DNA of 37,923 nucleotides from Clostridiales bacterium (GCA_015055725.1 SVHO01000009.1:1-37923); one strand, 5' to 3'; shown: positions 7,909-15,733, counted from the stretch's first letter. Numbers and translations: made by a program. The notes: generated by a model from the letters alone, not told the origin.

Positions 7909-7920
7909 TTGTGTTATACT
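7892..7920 (+). promoter_or_regulatory. Promoter of rsmG, probably giving a leaderless mRNA
   Basis: TTGTTA (7892-7897) and TATACT (7915-7920) are 17 bases apart, and TG precedes the -10 by one base (extended -10). The ATG at 7927 falls where transcription should begin. Confidence 0.7.
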
Positions 7921-7926
7921 TTCAGT

Positions 7927-8607
7927 ATGGAAAAATTATTTGATAAATACGGCGTTATTTTAAATGAAAATCAAAAGAAAAAATTTGAAAAATATTATGA
8001 ATTATTAACGTTTTATAACGAAAAATTTAATATAACGGCAATAACAGAAAAAAATGAAGTTATAATTAAACATTTTATCGATAGCGCGTTAGGGCAAGAA
8101 AAAGTTGGTGATGGAACGTTGATAGATATCGGATCGGGTGGTGGATTTCCTGCAATTCCATTAAAAATAATGAACGATAAATTAAACGTCACTCTTTTAG
8201 AAGCCACAGGGAAAAAATGTGAGTTTTTAAAAGTTGTTATAAAAGAGTTAGAATTAAAAAATATAAACGTTTTAAACGGCAGGGCTGAAGATTTTGCAAA
8301 AGATAAAAATTATAGGGAAAAGTTTGATATTTGCACGGCAAGGGCTGTTGCAAAATTAAACACTCTTTGTGAATATTGTTTGCCGTTTGTTAAAGTTGGC
8401 GGAAAATTCGTTGCTTATAAAGGTGAAGCAAAAGAAGAAGTTAAAGAGGCAAAAAACGCAATAACCGTGCTCGGCGCAAAATTAAGAGAAGAATATTATT
8501 ATAATTTGGAAGACTATTCGCGCGCTTTAATAACTATAGAAAAAGTTAAAAACACAGACCTAAAATATCCGCGCGGAAACGGAAAAGAGAGAAAAAACCC
8601 GTTATGA
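7927..8607 (+). CDS. rsmG: 16S rRNA (guanine-N7)-methyltransferase RsmG
   Basis: 226 residues from the ATG at 7927. The SAM-binding loop is LIDIGSGGGFPAIPLKI; FDICTARAVAKLNTLCEYCLPFVKVGG and FVAYKG are further family blocks. It methylates N7 of G527 of 16S rRNA. The open frame starts upstream at a TTG (7909), but that codon lies before the -10 box, so ATG 7927 is preferred. It has no ribosome binding site and matches the predicted transcription start. The usual neighbours mnmE and mnmG are missing. Its stop overlaps the next start by 4 bases (ATGA). Confidence 0.93.
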   Translation: MEKLFDKYGVILNENQKKKFEKYYELLTFYNEKFNITAITEKNEVIIKHFIDSALGQEKVGDGTLIDIGSGGGFPAIPLKIMNDKLNVTLLEATGKKCEFLKVVIKELELKNINVLNGRAEDFAKDKNYREKFDICTARAVAKLNTLCEYCLPFVKVGGKFVAYKGEAKEEVKEAKNAITVLGAKLREEYYYNLEDYSRALITIEKVKNTDLKYPRGNGKERKNPL

Positions 8608-9077
8608 TGGATTTAATAGTTAACACGGCAAAAACGGTTGCTGTGACTGGCCATAGAGTAATTTATCCTGATTTTGATAGAGAAAAAGTTGAAAAGTTAT
8701 TTAATGATTTAATATTAAAAGGGTTTGATACGTTTTTAGTGGGTATGGCTTTAGGTTTTGATACTGAATGTTTTCATATTCTTGAAAAAATTAGAAAAGA
8801 AAAACAAATTAAAATAATTGCCTGCATACCGTGTAAAACACAATCTCAAAAATTTACGTTTAAGCAAAAAGAAGAATATGATAGAATGCTAAGCGTTGCA
8901 GATGAAAAAGTTTTCGTAAGTGAAGAGTATTCAAAAAGTTGCATGCAAAAGAGAAATCAATTTATGGTTGATAGAGCATCCGTTGTGGTTGCATATATAA
9001 AAAGAGATTTTGGCGGAACTGCAAACACAGTTAAATATGCAACAAAAAATCAAGTTCCAATTATAGAAATAAATTAA
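8604..9077 (+). CDS. SLOG-family (DUF1273/YpsA-like) nucleotide-binding protein
   Basis: 157 residues. The N-terminus VAVTGHRVIYPDFDREKVEKLF, then FLVGMALGFDTECFHIL, IACIPCKTQSQKF and VVAYIKRDFGGTANTVKYA fit the Rossmann-like SLOG superfamily of YpsA/DUF1273. Such proteins are thought to bind nucleotide-derived ligands; B. subtilis YpsA is linked to cell division and stress, but the biochemical role is not settled. Translation is coupled to rsmG through a 4-base overlap. ATG codons at 8604 and 8607 are both possible. Confidence 0.82.
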   Translation: MMDLIVNTAKTVAVTGHRVIYPDFDREKVEKLFNDLILKGFDTFLVGMALGFDTECFHILEKIRKEKQIKIIACIPCKTQSQKFTFKQKEEYDRMLSVADEKVFVSEEYSKSCMQKRNQFMVDRASVVVAYIKRDFGGTANTVKYATKNQVPIIEIN

Positions 9078-9107
9078 ACCCCCTTGGAAAAACCAAGGGG
9101 GTTTTTG
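9076..9107. terminator. Bidirectional intrinsic terminator
   Basis: CCCCCTTGG (9079-9087) pairs with CCAAGGGGG (9093-9101) around a 5-A loop, flanked by A and T tracts. It lies between the convergent SLOG gene and the first oxidoreductase and should serve both. Confidence 0.92.
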
Positions 9108-9119
9108 TTTTTTATATGA

Positions 9120-10394
9120 TTATTTTTTTTCAATTCCGATAGATTCAAAATAGTCGTTAATTTGTTTTTCGGTTGGTGCATAATCAGGAACAGAACAGCA
9201 AGGGATGTTTGGTTCTCTGCCGTCAGAACAATAGAAAGGTGATTGCCAATCGTTTTCATACTTAACGCGGTCTTCTTCGTTATGGAAATCAGGGATATCA
9301 TATGGCATACCACCGTTTAAAGTAGAGCGGTGTGCAAGAATAGCAACAGAAGACATATTTACTGCTGAGTGAATATCAAACGGATGTTCTGGTTCAACGT
9401 TTTTTTCTATGCAAGCCATAAACAAACGTGGGGTAAGATAGTCGCCACCCCAGTGGCCAGCGCCTTTGATTTTATCTTCGTCTGGGTCGTTCCACTCAGG
9501 CGTGTAATAAAGGTCTGGGGCTTCAGCATCTTCAGGTTTATCCCAAGGATTGTAGTGAAGAGCAATTTTGCTCATATCTTTCATACAGCGTGTGTTTTCA
9601 ACTTGACCTTTAGTTCCAGAAACGCGCGTCCAATAACTTTCGCCAGCCAAACCAGAGTGAGCAAAGAACCTAAATGCTGAACCATCGTCGTTTAAGGTTG
9701 TCATAACGCTAAGGAAATCACCAATATGGCTTAATGAAGGGCGAGTTCTTGGAACAGGATGATAAACGGGGAGAGCGGTAACTTTTTTAGGAGTTGCACC
9801 CGTAATCCACATAATTGGACCAAGTGAGTGAGTTAAATAATAACTTCTTGGCAAATAGTTGCGCCAGTGTTTTAAGTTGAAACTTAATCTCTTTCTAAAC
9901 GAAATATCGTTCGGGTTAGCCGCGTGGTTATATTCACACTCTGCAAAAAGAATTTTACCAAGTTTTCCAGCGTCTGCAAGTCTTTTCATTTCAATGTTAT
10001 GAAGCATATGCATATAGTTTTCAGCAAGCATATAGATAACGCCGTTTTCTTTTTTATATTTTTCATAAGCGCGGATGAGAGCAACACCTTCTGCCATTGT
10101 ACCGTTACTGATACATTCAGAATAAACGTGGATTCCACGCTTAAAGCATTCAATAGCATATGGTGCGTGTTCGTGGAAGTCGTTACCAAGAATAACGATA
10201 TCTAAATCGTGTTCGATAAAAGATTCAAAATTATCGTAAATAACTGCGTTTTCTGCAAGTTGTGGTCTAACGGCTTCTGCGCGTTCTTTATCAATTTCAC
10301 ACAAAGCAACAAGGTCACAATCAAAATACTTAAAATATGCCGCAACGTGCATTCCGCGAACGCCACCAACAACACCAACTTTATATTTTCCCAT
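9120..10394 (-). CDS. Gfo/Idh/MocA-fold protein, paralogue 1 (GH109-like motifs)
   Basis: 424 residues. The N-terminal Rossmann domain begins KVGVVGGVRGMHVA (GxGxxG variant, residues 5-18), so an NAD(P) cofactor is likely. At the family's EKP site the sequence is E93-C94-I95, so the usual lysine is absent. Later motifs are MLAENY (122-127), EYNH (154-157), HWR (176-178), YYLTHSLGP (185-193) and GAGHWGGDYLTPR. The series ENY, Y-x-H, WR and TH-x-x-GP resembles GH109 NAD-dependent glycosidases, so glycoside cleavage through transient oxidation is possible (inference). The C-terminus has a conserved Cys pair in PNIPCCSVPDY. Monocistronic, with its own promoter and terminator and GGAGG before the ATG. 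Confidence 0.85.
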   Translation of the reverse strand: MGKYKVGVVGGVRGMHVAAYFKYFDCDLVALCEIDKERAEAVRPQLAENAVIYDNFESFIEHDLDIVILGNDFHEHAPYAIECFKRGIHVYSECISNGTMAEGVALIRAYEKYKKENGVIYMLAENYMHMLHNIEMKRLADAGKLGKILFAECEYNHAANPNDISFRKRLSFNLKHWRNYLPRSYYLTHSLGPIMWITGATPKKVTALPVYHPVPRTRPSLSHIGDFLSVMTTLNDDGSAFRFFAHSGLAGESYWTRVSGTKGQVENTRCMKDMSKIALHYNPWDKPEDAEAPDLYYTPEWNDPDEDKIKGAGHWGGDYLTPRLFMACIEKNVEPEHPFDIHSAVNMSSVAILAHRSTLNGGMPYDIPDFHNEEDRVKYENDWQSPFYCSDGREPNIPCCSVPDYAPTEKQINDYFESIGIEKK

Positions 10395-10402
10395 TATTTA
10401 TA

Positions 10403-10457
10403 CCTCCATTAAGGGAATTTTCATTTTAATTTTATCACAACGAAAAAAGTGTGTAAA
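10403..10457 (-). promoter_or_regulatory. Promoter and TCC-N6-GGA element of paralogue 1
   Basis: Reverse-strand TTTACA (10452-10457), 17-base spacer, TAAAAT (10429-10434) with TG one base upstream of it. In the leader, TCC-N6-GGA (10405-10416) overlaps the GGAGG ribosome binding site (10403-10407). Confidence 0.8.
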
Positions 10458-10500
10458 TAGAAAAAAGATAGATAAATATATAAAAAAGTTAGGAAAAAAT

Positions 10501-10532
10501 AAAAAACCCCTTGGAAAAACCAAAGGGTTTTT
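10501..10532 (-). terminator. Intrinsic terminator of paralogue 2
   Basis: A 10-bp stem (10505-10514 with 10520-10529) has one G-T wobble on the reverse strand and a 5-base loop. It is followed on the reverse strand by six T residues. Confidence 0.85.
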
Positions 10533-10545
10533 AGGATTTAAATGA

Positions 10546-11820
10546 TTATTTTCTTTCTATACCAATCATTTCAAAATAAGCGTTTATTTGTTCTTCAGTT
10601 GGTTCGCCATCAGGGTTAGCACAGCAAGGGATATTTGGTTCTCTACCATCCATGCAATAGAAGGGTGATTGCCAATCGTTTTCATATTTAACGCGCTCTT
10701 CTTCCTTGTGGAAATCAGGTATATCGAAAGGCATACCACCGTTTAACACAGAGCGATGCGCCAAGATTGCAACAGACGACATATTGATTGCTGAATAAAT
10801 ATCAAATGGGTGTTCGGGTTGCTTGCCTTCTCTAATGCATGCCATAAACTTGCGTGGGGTAATAAAATCGCCACCCCAGTGGCCAGCGCCTTTGATTTTA
10901 TCTTCGTCTGGGTCGTTCCATTCGGGGATATATTCAAGGTCAGGTTTATCAACGCCTTCAGGCAAATCCCAAGGGTTATAGTGAAGGAAAACTCTGTTCA
11001 TTTCTTTCATGCAACGTGCATTTTCAACTTGCGCTTTAGTTCCTGCAATACGCGTCCAATAACTTTCACCTGCCATACCAGAGTGGCCAGAAAATCTAAA
11101 TGCAGAGCCGTCGTCGTTAAAGGTCGTTATAACGCTGAGCGCGTCGCCAACATGGCTTAACGTAGGACGAGTTTTGTTTAATTTTTGATAAACGGGGAGG
11201 GCAACAACTCTTTTAGGTGTTGCACCCGTTATCCACATGATTGGGCCGAGAGAGTGAGTTAAATAGTAAGAACGGGGCAAGAAATTGCGCCAATGTTTTT
11301 CATTAAAGCTTAACCTTTTTCTCCAAGACGGGTCGTTTGGATTAGAAGCGTGGTTATATTCACATTCAGAAAAAAGAATTTTACCAAGTTTTCCAGCGTC
11401 TGCAAGCCTTTTCATTTCTATGTTGTGCAAGAAATGCATGTAGTTTTCGGCAAGCATGTAGATAACGCCCTTTTCTTTACCGTATTTTTCATATGCGCGA
11501 ATAAGCTGAACGCCTTCTGCCATAGTACCATTACTGATACATTCAGAATAAACGTGGATTCCACGCTTAAAGCATTCAATAGCATATGGTGCGTGTTCAT
11601 GGAAGTTATTGCCAAGAACCATTATGTCTAAGTTATGTTCAAAAAGTTCTTCAAAAGAATCGCAAAGAACTGCGCCTTCTGAAAGGTTTTTCAATTGAGA
11701 CTGTGCGGTTTCTTTGTTGATATCAAACAAAGCAACAAGGTCGCAATCAAAGTTTTTAAAATATGCAGCAACGTGCATTCCGCGAACTGCACCAACAACA
11801 CCAACTCTATATTTTCCCAT
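10546..11820 (-). CDS. Gfo/Idh/MocA-fold protein, paralogue 2 (GH109-like motifs)
   Basis: 424 residues, the same length as paralogue 1 and very close to it. It keeps KVGVV-type dinucleotide loop (RVGVVGAVRGMHVA), SECISNGT at the EKP site, MLAENYMH, ECEYNH, HWRNFLPRSYYLTHSLGP, GAGHWGGDFITPR and IPCCANPD. Differences concentrate in surface segments such as residues 36-60 and in the FRFSGHSGMAGESYW region, which may alter substrate choice. Its own promoter, terminator and ribosome binding site make it an independent transcription unit. A duplication of the neighbouring gene is the simplest origin. Confidence 0.85.
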   Translation of the reverse strand: MGKYRVGVVGAVRGMHVAAYFKNFDCDLVALFDINKETAQSQLKNLSEGAVLCDSFEELFEHNLDIMVLGNNFHEHAPYAIECFKRGIHVYSECISNGTMAEGVQLIRAYEKYGKEKGVIYMLAENYMHFLHNIEMKRLADAGKLGKILFSECEYNHASNPNDPSWRKRLSFNEKHWRNFLPRSYYLTHSLGPIMWITGATPKRVVALPVYQKLNKTRPTLSHVGDALSVITTFNDDGSAFRFSGHSGMAGESYWTRIAGTKAQVENARCMKEMNRVFLHYNPWDLPEGVDKPDLEYIPEWNDPDEDKIKGAGHWGGDFITPRKFMACIREGKQPEHPFDIYSAINMSSVAILAHRSVLNGGMPFDIPDFHKEEERVKYENDWQSPFYCMDGREPNIPCCANPDGEPTEEQINAYFEMIGIERK

Positions 11821-11828
11821 TATATATA

Positions 11829-11883
11829 CCTCCGTTAATGGAATTTATATTTTTATTTTAACACAATCTAAAACGTGTGTAAA
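11829..11883 (-). promoter_or_regulatory. Promoter and TCC-N6-GGA element of paralogue 2
   Basis: Reverse-strand TTTACA (11878-11883), 17-base spacer, TAAAAT (11855-11860) with extended TG. TCC-N6-GGA at 11831-11842 overlaps the GGAGG ribosome binding site, as in paralogue 1. Confidence 0.8.
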
Positions 11884-11921
11884 TAGAAAAAAGATATTAA
11901 ACATTGAAAAAAGTTAGAAAT

Positions 11922-11956
11922 AAAAAAATCCCTTGCTATGCGCAAGAGATTTTTTG
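11922..11956 (-). terminator. Intrinsic terminator of paralogue 3
   Basis: A 10-bp stem (11927-11936 with 11942-11951, one G-T wobble on the reverse strand) and a 5-base loop are followed on the reverse strand by a T-run. Confidence 0.85.
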
Positions 11957-11961
11957 TTTTA

Positions 11962-13239
11962 TTATTTTCCGCTTTTATAACCGATAGTTTCAAGAAAAGC
12001 GTTAAATTTTTCTTCATCAGGTTTATAATCTGGGTGAGAGCAACACGGAATATTAGGCGTTCTGCCGTCTGAATAATAGAAAGGCGATTGATGGTCGTTT
12101 TCATATTTAATGCGTTCTTCTTCTTTGTGGAAATCAGGTATATCGTAAGCATTTCCGCCGTTTAGCACTGAGCGGTGTGCTAAGATTGCAACAGACGACA
12201 TATTTATTGCTGAATAAATATCAAAGGGGTGTTCGGGTTGCTTGCCATATTTTATACATTCCATAAACATACGCGGTGTAAGATAGTCACCACCCCAATG
12301 ACCAGCGCCTTTGATTTTCGCTTCGTCAGGGTCGTTCCATTCGGGGATATATTCGCTATCGGGCGCGGAAACGTTTTCAGGTTTATCCCACGGATTATAG
12401 TGAAGATAAATTTTGCTCATATCTTTCATAGAGCGTCCGTTTTCAATCTGACCTTTTGTTCCACAAATGCGCGTTGTATAACTTTCGCCACCGATACAAG
12501 ACCAACCGAAAAATCTATAAACAGAACCATCGTCATTTTGGGTTGTAATAACACCAAGCGCATCACCAACGTAGCTCATAGGTAGATATTCTGCTTGTTC
12601 AGGGTTAAAAACGGAAAAAGCTGAAACTTTTTTAGGCGTAGCACCCGTTGCCCACATAATCGGGCCGAGAGAGTGAGATAAATAGTATGTTCTCGGCAAG
12701 AAGTTGCGCCAATGGTGTGGATTAAAAGTTAACCTTTTAACAAACTTTAAGTCGTTCGGGTCAAACGCGTGGTTATATTCCCCTTCGGCATATAAAATTT
12801 TGCCTAAAGAGCCACCATCACAAATTCTTTTTATTTCGTGGTTGTGTAATAAGTGCATATAGTTTTCGGCAAGCATGTATATAACGCCCTTTTCTTTGCC
12901 GTATTTTTCAAAAGCACGGATAAGCTGAACGCCTTCTGCCATAGTACTATTGCTTATACATTCAGAATAGACGTGAATGCCACGCTTAAAACATTCAATA
13001 GCATAAGGCGTGTGTTCGTGGAAATCGTTAGCGATAATAACGATATCCATATCGTGTTCGATAAATTCTTCAAACGTATCGTAAATAACCGCGCCATCAG
13101 AAAGGTTTTTTGCTTGACCGTTTGCTCGTTCTTTGTCAACGTCAAACAATGCAACGAGGTCGCAATCAAAGTGCTTAAAGTAAACTGCAACGTGCATACC
13201 GCGAACTGCGCCAACAACACCAACTTTATATTTTCCCAT
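11962..13239 (-). CDS. Gfo/Idh/MocA-fold protein, paralogue 3 (GH109-like motifs)
   Basis: 425 residues. Same architecture as paralogues 1 and 2 but more diverged in the middle. Retained motifs are KVGVVGAVRGMHVA, SECISNST at the EKP site, MLAENYMH, EGEYNH, HWRNFLPRTYYLSHSLGP, GAGHWGGDYLTPR and IPCCSHPDYKP. The TH of the other copies is SH here, but the histidine is kept. The active-site-facing stretch near FRFF is changed to YRFFGWSCIGGESYTTR. Independent promoter, terminator and GGAGG. Confidence 0.85.
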   Translation of the reverse strand: MGKYKVGVVGAVRGMHVAVYFKHFDCDLVALFDVDKERANGQAKNLSDGAVIYDTFEEFIEHDMDIVIIANDFHEHTPYAIECFKRGIHVYSECISNSTMAEGVQLIRAFEKYGKEKGVIYMLAENYMHLLHNHEIKRICDGGSLGKILYAEGEYNHAFDPNDLKFVKRLTFNPHHWRNFLPRTYYLSHSLGPIMWATGATPKKVSAFSVFNPEQAEYLPMSYVGDALGVITTQNDDGSVYRFFGWSCIGGESYTTRICGTKGQIENGRSMKDMSKIYLHYNPWDKPENVSAPDSEYIPEWNDPDEAKIKGAGHWGGDYLTPRMFMECIKYGKQPEHPFDIYSAINMSSVAILAHRSVLNGGNAYDIPDFHKEEERIKYENDHQSPFYYSDGRTPNIPCCSHPDYKPDEEKFNAFLETIGYKSGK

Positions 13240-13247
13240 TTAATTTA

Positions 13248-13302
13248 CCTCCATAACGGGATTTCTTGGCTTAATGATATCACGCAAAAATGAGTTTTAC
13301 AA
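13248..13302 (-). promoter_or_regulatory. Promoter and TCC-N6-GGA element of paralogue 3
   Basis: Reverse-strand TTGTAA (13297-13302), 17-base spacer, TATCAT (13274-13279) with extended TG. TCC-N6-GGA at 13250-13261 overlaps the GGAGG ribosome binding site. Confidence 0.75.
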
Positions 13303-13381
13303 TAGAAAAAACATCTAAAATAGTTAGCACGGTATATAATATAAAAATAGGAAAATTATATGTTTATATGGAAAAATTCTA

Positions 13382-13411
13382 TTGACTGAAGTTGTAAGCA
13401 GATGTTATACT
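13382..13411 (+). promoter_or_regulatory. Promoter of the EamA-type transporter gene
   Basis: TTGACT (13382-13387) and TATACT (13406-13411) are 18 bases apart, with TG one base before the -10. This places the real start codon downstream, at 13442. Confidence 0.8.
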
Positions 13412-13441
13412 AAAATCAAGAAAAATTTTAAGAGAAAAGAA

Positions 13442-14299
13442 ATGATAATTTTAAATATTTTACTTTTAACAGCGTCAGCCGTATCGAATAGCGCGTATGA
13501 CGTTATTAGCGGTTTTTACAATAAAAAAAAGGCCGACCCATATAAATATTGTTTGTGTATTGCCGTTGCCGTTCTACTTTTCTTTTTGTTTACTTCAGGG
13601 TTTAATTTAAACTTTAAGTTGGAAACGCTTTTTTGGGCAATTTTATTTGGTCTTTGTTATTTTTTCACTAACGTTTTATACCAAGCGTCTATAAGGTATG
13701 GCGGTGTTTCCTTAACAGCGTTAGTTATGTCATATTCTTTGGTTATACCAACTTTTTTTGCGCTTATTGCTTATGGTGAAGAACCTTCTTGGTTTTTTTA
13801 TTTAGGACTTTTATTTTTATTTGCTTCTTTATTTTTTATCGGCGTTCCGAGAAACGAAAATAAACAACCCGTTAAACTTATATGGTTTGTTATCGTTGGT
13901 TTGGGAACGTTAGCAAACGGGGGTTGCTCCCTATTCTTTTCACACTATCAACGCCTTTCGGGTGGAAATTACGGTGCGGAATTTATGATAATAGGTATGG
14001 CAATAGTTATCGTTTTGATGACTATAACCATTTTGTTAAACAAAAAAACAACTTATGAAGCAAAAGGGTCAAGGGCTTTTTTGGGTCTTTTAGCAGGTGG
14101 ATTAAACGGGTTGTTGCATCTTATAAATATAGAATTATTAAAAAGAATGAGTGCAAGTTTAATTTATCCTATTACGTCAAGTATATTTATGTTGATAACG
14201 GTAATTGCAAGCAGAATATTTTTTAAGGAAAAGCCAGATAAACTTGGTCGGCTTGCTGTAATTTTTGGAATAATTTCAGTAGTATTATTAAATTTATAA
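13442..14299 (+). CDS. EamA/DMT-family membrane transporter
   Basis: 285 residues from the ATG at 13442; the frame is open further upstream but that part covers the promoter. There are about ten hydrophobic segments in two repeats, as in the drug/metabolite transporter superfamily. Charged loops include GFYNKKKADPYKYC and RNENKQPVKL; the second half ends with SASLIYPITSSIFMLITVIASRIFFKEKPDKLGRLAVIFGIISVVLL, typical of the second EamA repeat. Members move small metabolites or sugars. It lies among the Gfo/Idh paralogues, so it may carry the substrate or product of that pathway (inference). The ribosome binding site is weak (AAGAGAAAAG). Confidence 0.8.
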   Translation: MIILNILLLTASAVSNSAYDVISGFYNKKKADPYKYCLCIAVAVLLFFLFTSGFNLNFKLETLFWAILFGLCYFFTNVLYQASIRYGGVSLTALVMSYSLVIPTFFALIAYGEEPSWFFYLGLLFLFASLFFIGVPRNENKQPVKLIWFVIVGLGTLANGGCSLFFSHYQRLSGGNYGAEFMIIGMAIVIVLMTITILLNKKTTYEAKGSRAFLGLLAGGLNGLLHLINIELLKRMSASLIYPITSSIFMLITVIASRIFFKEKPDKLGRLAVIFGIISVVLLNL

Positions 14300-14335
14300 A
14301 AAAGCGCTCGTTTAATACGAGCGCATTAAATAATT
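14294..14335. terminator. Terminator between the transporter gene and paralogue 4
   Basis: A perfect 8-bp stem GCGCTCGT (14304-14311) with ACGAGCGC (14317-14324) and a 5-base loop. The reverse strand continues with a clear T-run, so it best serves paralogue 4; the forward tail is only A/T-rich. Confidence 0.85.
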
Positions 14336-15572
14336 AAATATATTTTTTATAAAAGTCGTCAATTTGTTTTTGGCTGGGTTTATACTCGGGGTGTGAGCAA
14401 CACGGGATAGTTGGTTTTTTTCCGCCAAAAGTATAAAAGGGTGAACTATCGTCGTTTTCAAATTTTTTGCGTTCGCTCTCTAATTTAAAGTCGGGTATAT
14501 CAAAAGGCATACCGCCGTTTAAAACTGAACGGTGAGCAAAGATTGCAACGGAAGCCATTGTGACGGCTGAATAAACGTCGAACGGGAAAGGCGGTTGTTT
14601 TTTCGCCTTTAAGCAATCTAAAAAAAAGCGTGGCGCAAGAAAGTCACCGCCGGCGTGTCCAGCTTGTTTTATAAAAAAATCGTCTTTATCAGTTAGTTCG
14701 GCTTTGTAAAGGCTTTCAGCCGTTTCCATATTTTCGGGTTTGTGCCAAGGGCTATAACGAAGAAGAATTGAATCGTCAGAACCGCGCAAGTTTTCAATTT
14801 GACCTTTTTTGCCACAAACACGCGTAGAGTGATGCGCCGCGCCAACAGATGAATTGCCCGTCACTCTGAAGATAGAGCCGTCGTCGTTTAAGGTTGAAAC
14901 GGAAGAAAAAGCGTCGCCAACGAAACTACAAGTGGGGGTATCTTCACTTGGTGGAGCAAAGCAAGCAAAAGCAGTCACTTTTTTTGGGGTTGCACCCGTG
15001 GCGTACATAAGTGGTGCTAAACTGTGCGTTAAATAATAACTTTTTGGCAAGAAAGAGCGCCAATGGTTTTTGACTGCAAATAAGCGTTTGCGAGAATTTA
15101 TATTGTTTGGGTCGCTCGGGTGATTATATTCAGCTTCTGCATAAATGAATTTTCCTAAAGAACCGCCGTCGCACACGCGTTTAATTTCTCTATTAAAGGT
15201 CATAAACGGATAGTTTTCAGCAAGCATATAAATGCAGTTATATTTTTCAAATTCGCGAAGTAGTTCAACACCGTCTTTTAGCGTTCCGTTGCTTAAGCAT
15301 TCTGAAAAAACGTGTATGCCACGCTTAAAGCACTCAATTGCAAAAGGCGCGTGTTCGTGGAAGTTGTTTGCAAGAACCACGAAGTCCATATCTTGTTCGA
15401 TAAATTTATAAAAATCTCTGTAATATGAAACGTTTTCGGGCAAATTACCGCAAACGTCCTTTCTAAGCCCTATGTCGCAAAGGGAAATCATATTACAGCC
15501 AAGCATTAAAAAATAATTGGCGATATTCATACCGCGTCCGGCACCTACAACGCCAAATTTTAACTTTTTCAT
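14334..15572 (-). CDS. Gfo/Idh/MocA-fold protein, paralogue 4 (most divergent)
   Basis: 412 residues, 12-13 shorter than the other three. Motifs: KFGVVGAGRGMNIA (a canonical GxGxxG), SECLSNGT at the EKP site, MLAENYPF, EAEYNH, HWRSFLPKSYYLTHSLAP, GHAGGDFLAPR (the W of GHWGGD is A) and IPCCSHPEYKP. It lacks the eight-residue block YKKENGV found before the ENY motif of the others. It is divergent from the AraC-family gene, with about 160 bases between their start codons holding both promoters and an 11-bp inverted repeat. It is the copy most likely controlled directly by that regulator. Function as for paralogue 1: NAD-dependent oxidoreductase or GH109-like glycosidase. Confidence 0.83.
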   Translation of the reverse strand: MKKLKFGVVGAGRGMNIANYFLMLGCNMISLCDIGLRKDVCGNLPENVSYYRDFYKFIEQDMDFVVLANNFHEHAPFAIECFKRGIHVFSECLSNGTLKDGVELLREFEKYNCIYMLAENYPFMTFNREIKRVCDGGSLGKFIYAEAEYNHPSDPNNINSRKRLFAVKNHWRSFLPKSYYLTHSLAPLMYATGATPKKVTAFACFAPPSEDTPTCSFVGDAFSSVSTLNDDGSIFRVTGNSSVGAAHHSTRVCGKKGQIENLRGSDDSILLRYSPWHKPENMETAESLYKAELTDKDDFFIKQAGHAGGDFLAPRFFLDCLKAKKQPPFPFDVYSAVTMASVAIFAHRSVLNGGMPFDIPDFKLESERKKFENDDSSPFYTFGGKKPTIPCCSHPEYKPSQKQIDDFYKKYI

Positions 15573-15606
15573 TTAAATCTCCTAAACTCAATGGTTGAAT
15601 AGTTAA

Positions 15607-15635
15607 AGTTTAGCACAACGGGTTAGCATAGTCAA
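15607..15635 (-). promoter_or_regulatory. Promoter of paralogue 4
   Basis: Reverse-strand TTGACT (15630-15635), 17-base spacer, TAAACT (15607-15612) with extended TG. The TCC-N6-GGA leader element of the other three copies is absent. Confidence 0.78.
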
Positions 15636-15643
15636 TAGATAAA

Positions 15644-15681
15644 ATCAATATTTTTATTTAAAAAACCAACAAAATATTGAT
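15644..15681. repeat. 11-bp perfect inverted repeat, candidate AraC-family operator
   Basis: ATCAATATTTT (15644-15654) is repeated inverted as AAAATATTGAT (15671-15681). The arm centres are 27 bases apart. The right arm overlaps the -35 of the araC-type gene and the left arm lies just upstream of the -35 of paralogue 4, so one bound dimer could control both promoters. Confidence 0.6.
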
Positions 15682-15706
15682 ATATTTCTGATTATTATGT
15701 TATAAT
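15677..15706 (+). promoter_or_regulatory. Promoter of the AraC-family regulator gene
   Basis: TTGATA (15677-15682), 18-base spacer and TATAAT (15701-15706) with TG one base upstream. The -35 is covered by the right arm of the inverted repeat. Confidence 0.78.
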
Positions 15707-15733
15707 CAATTTAAATTAGCAAGGAGAATTTCT

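Noticed and set aside
13382..13441. Longer N-terminus of the EamA-type transporter from a TTG
   Set aside because: This stretch contains the -35 and -10 boxes, so it cannot all be translated; the ATG at 13442 begins a normal first membrane helix.
9120..15572. Tandem paralogues as a mobile-element or assembly duplication
   Set aside because: The copies have diverged, each has its own promoter and in-frame ribosome binding site, and no transposase or terminal repeats are present.
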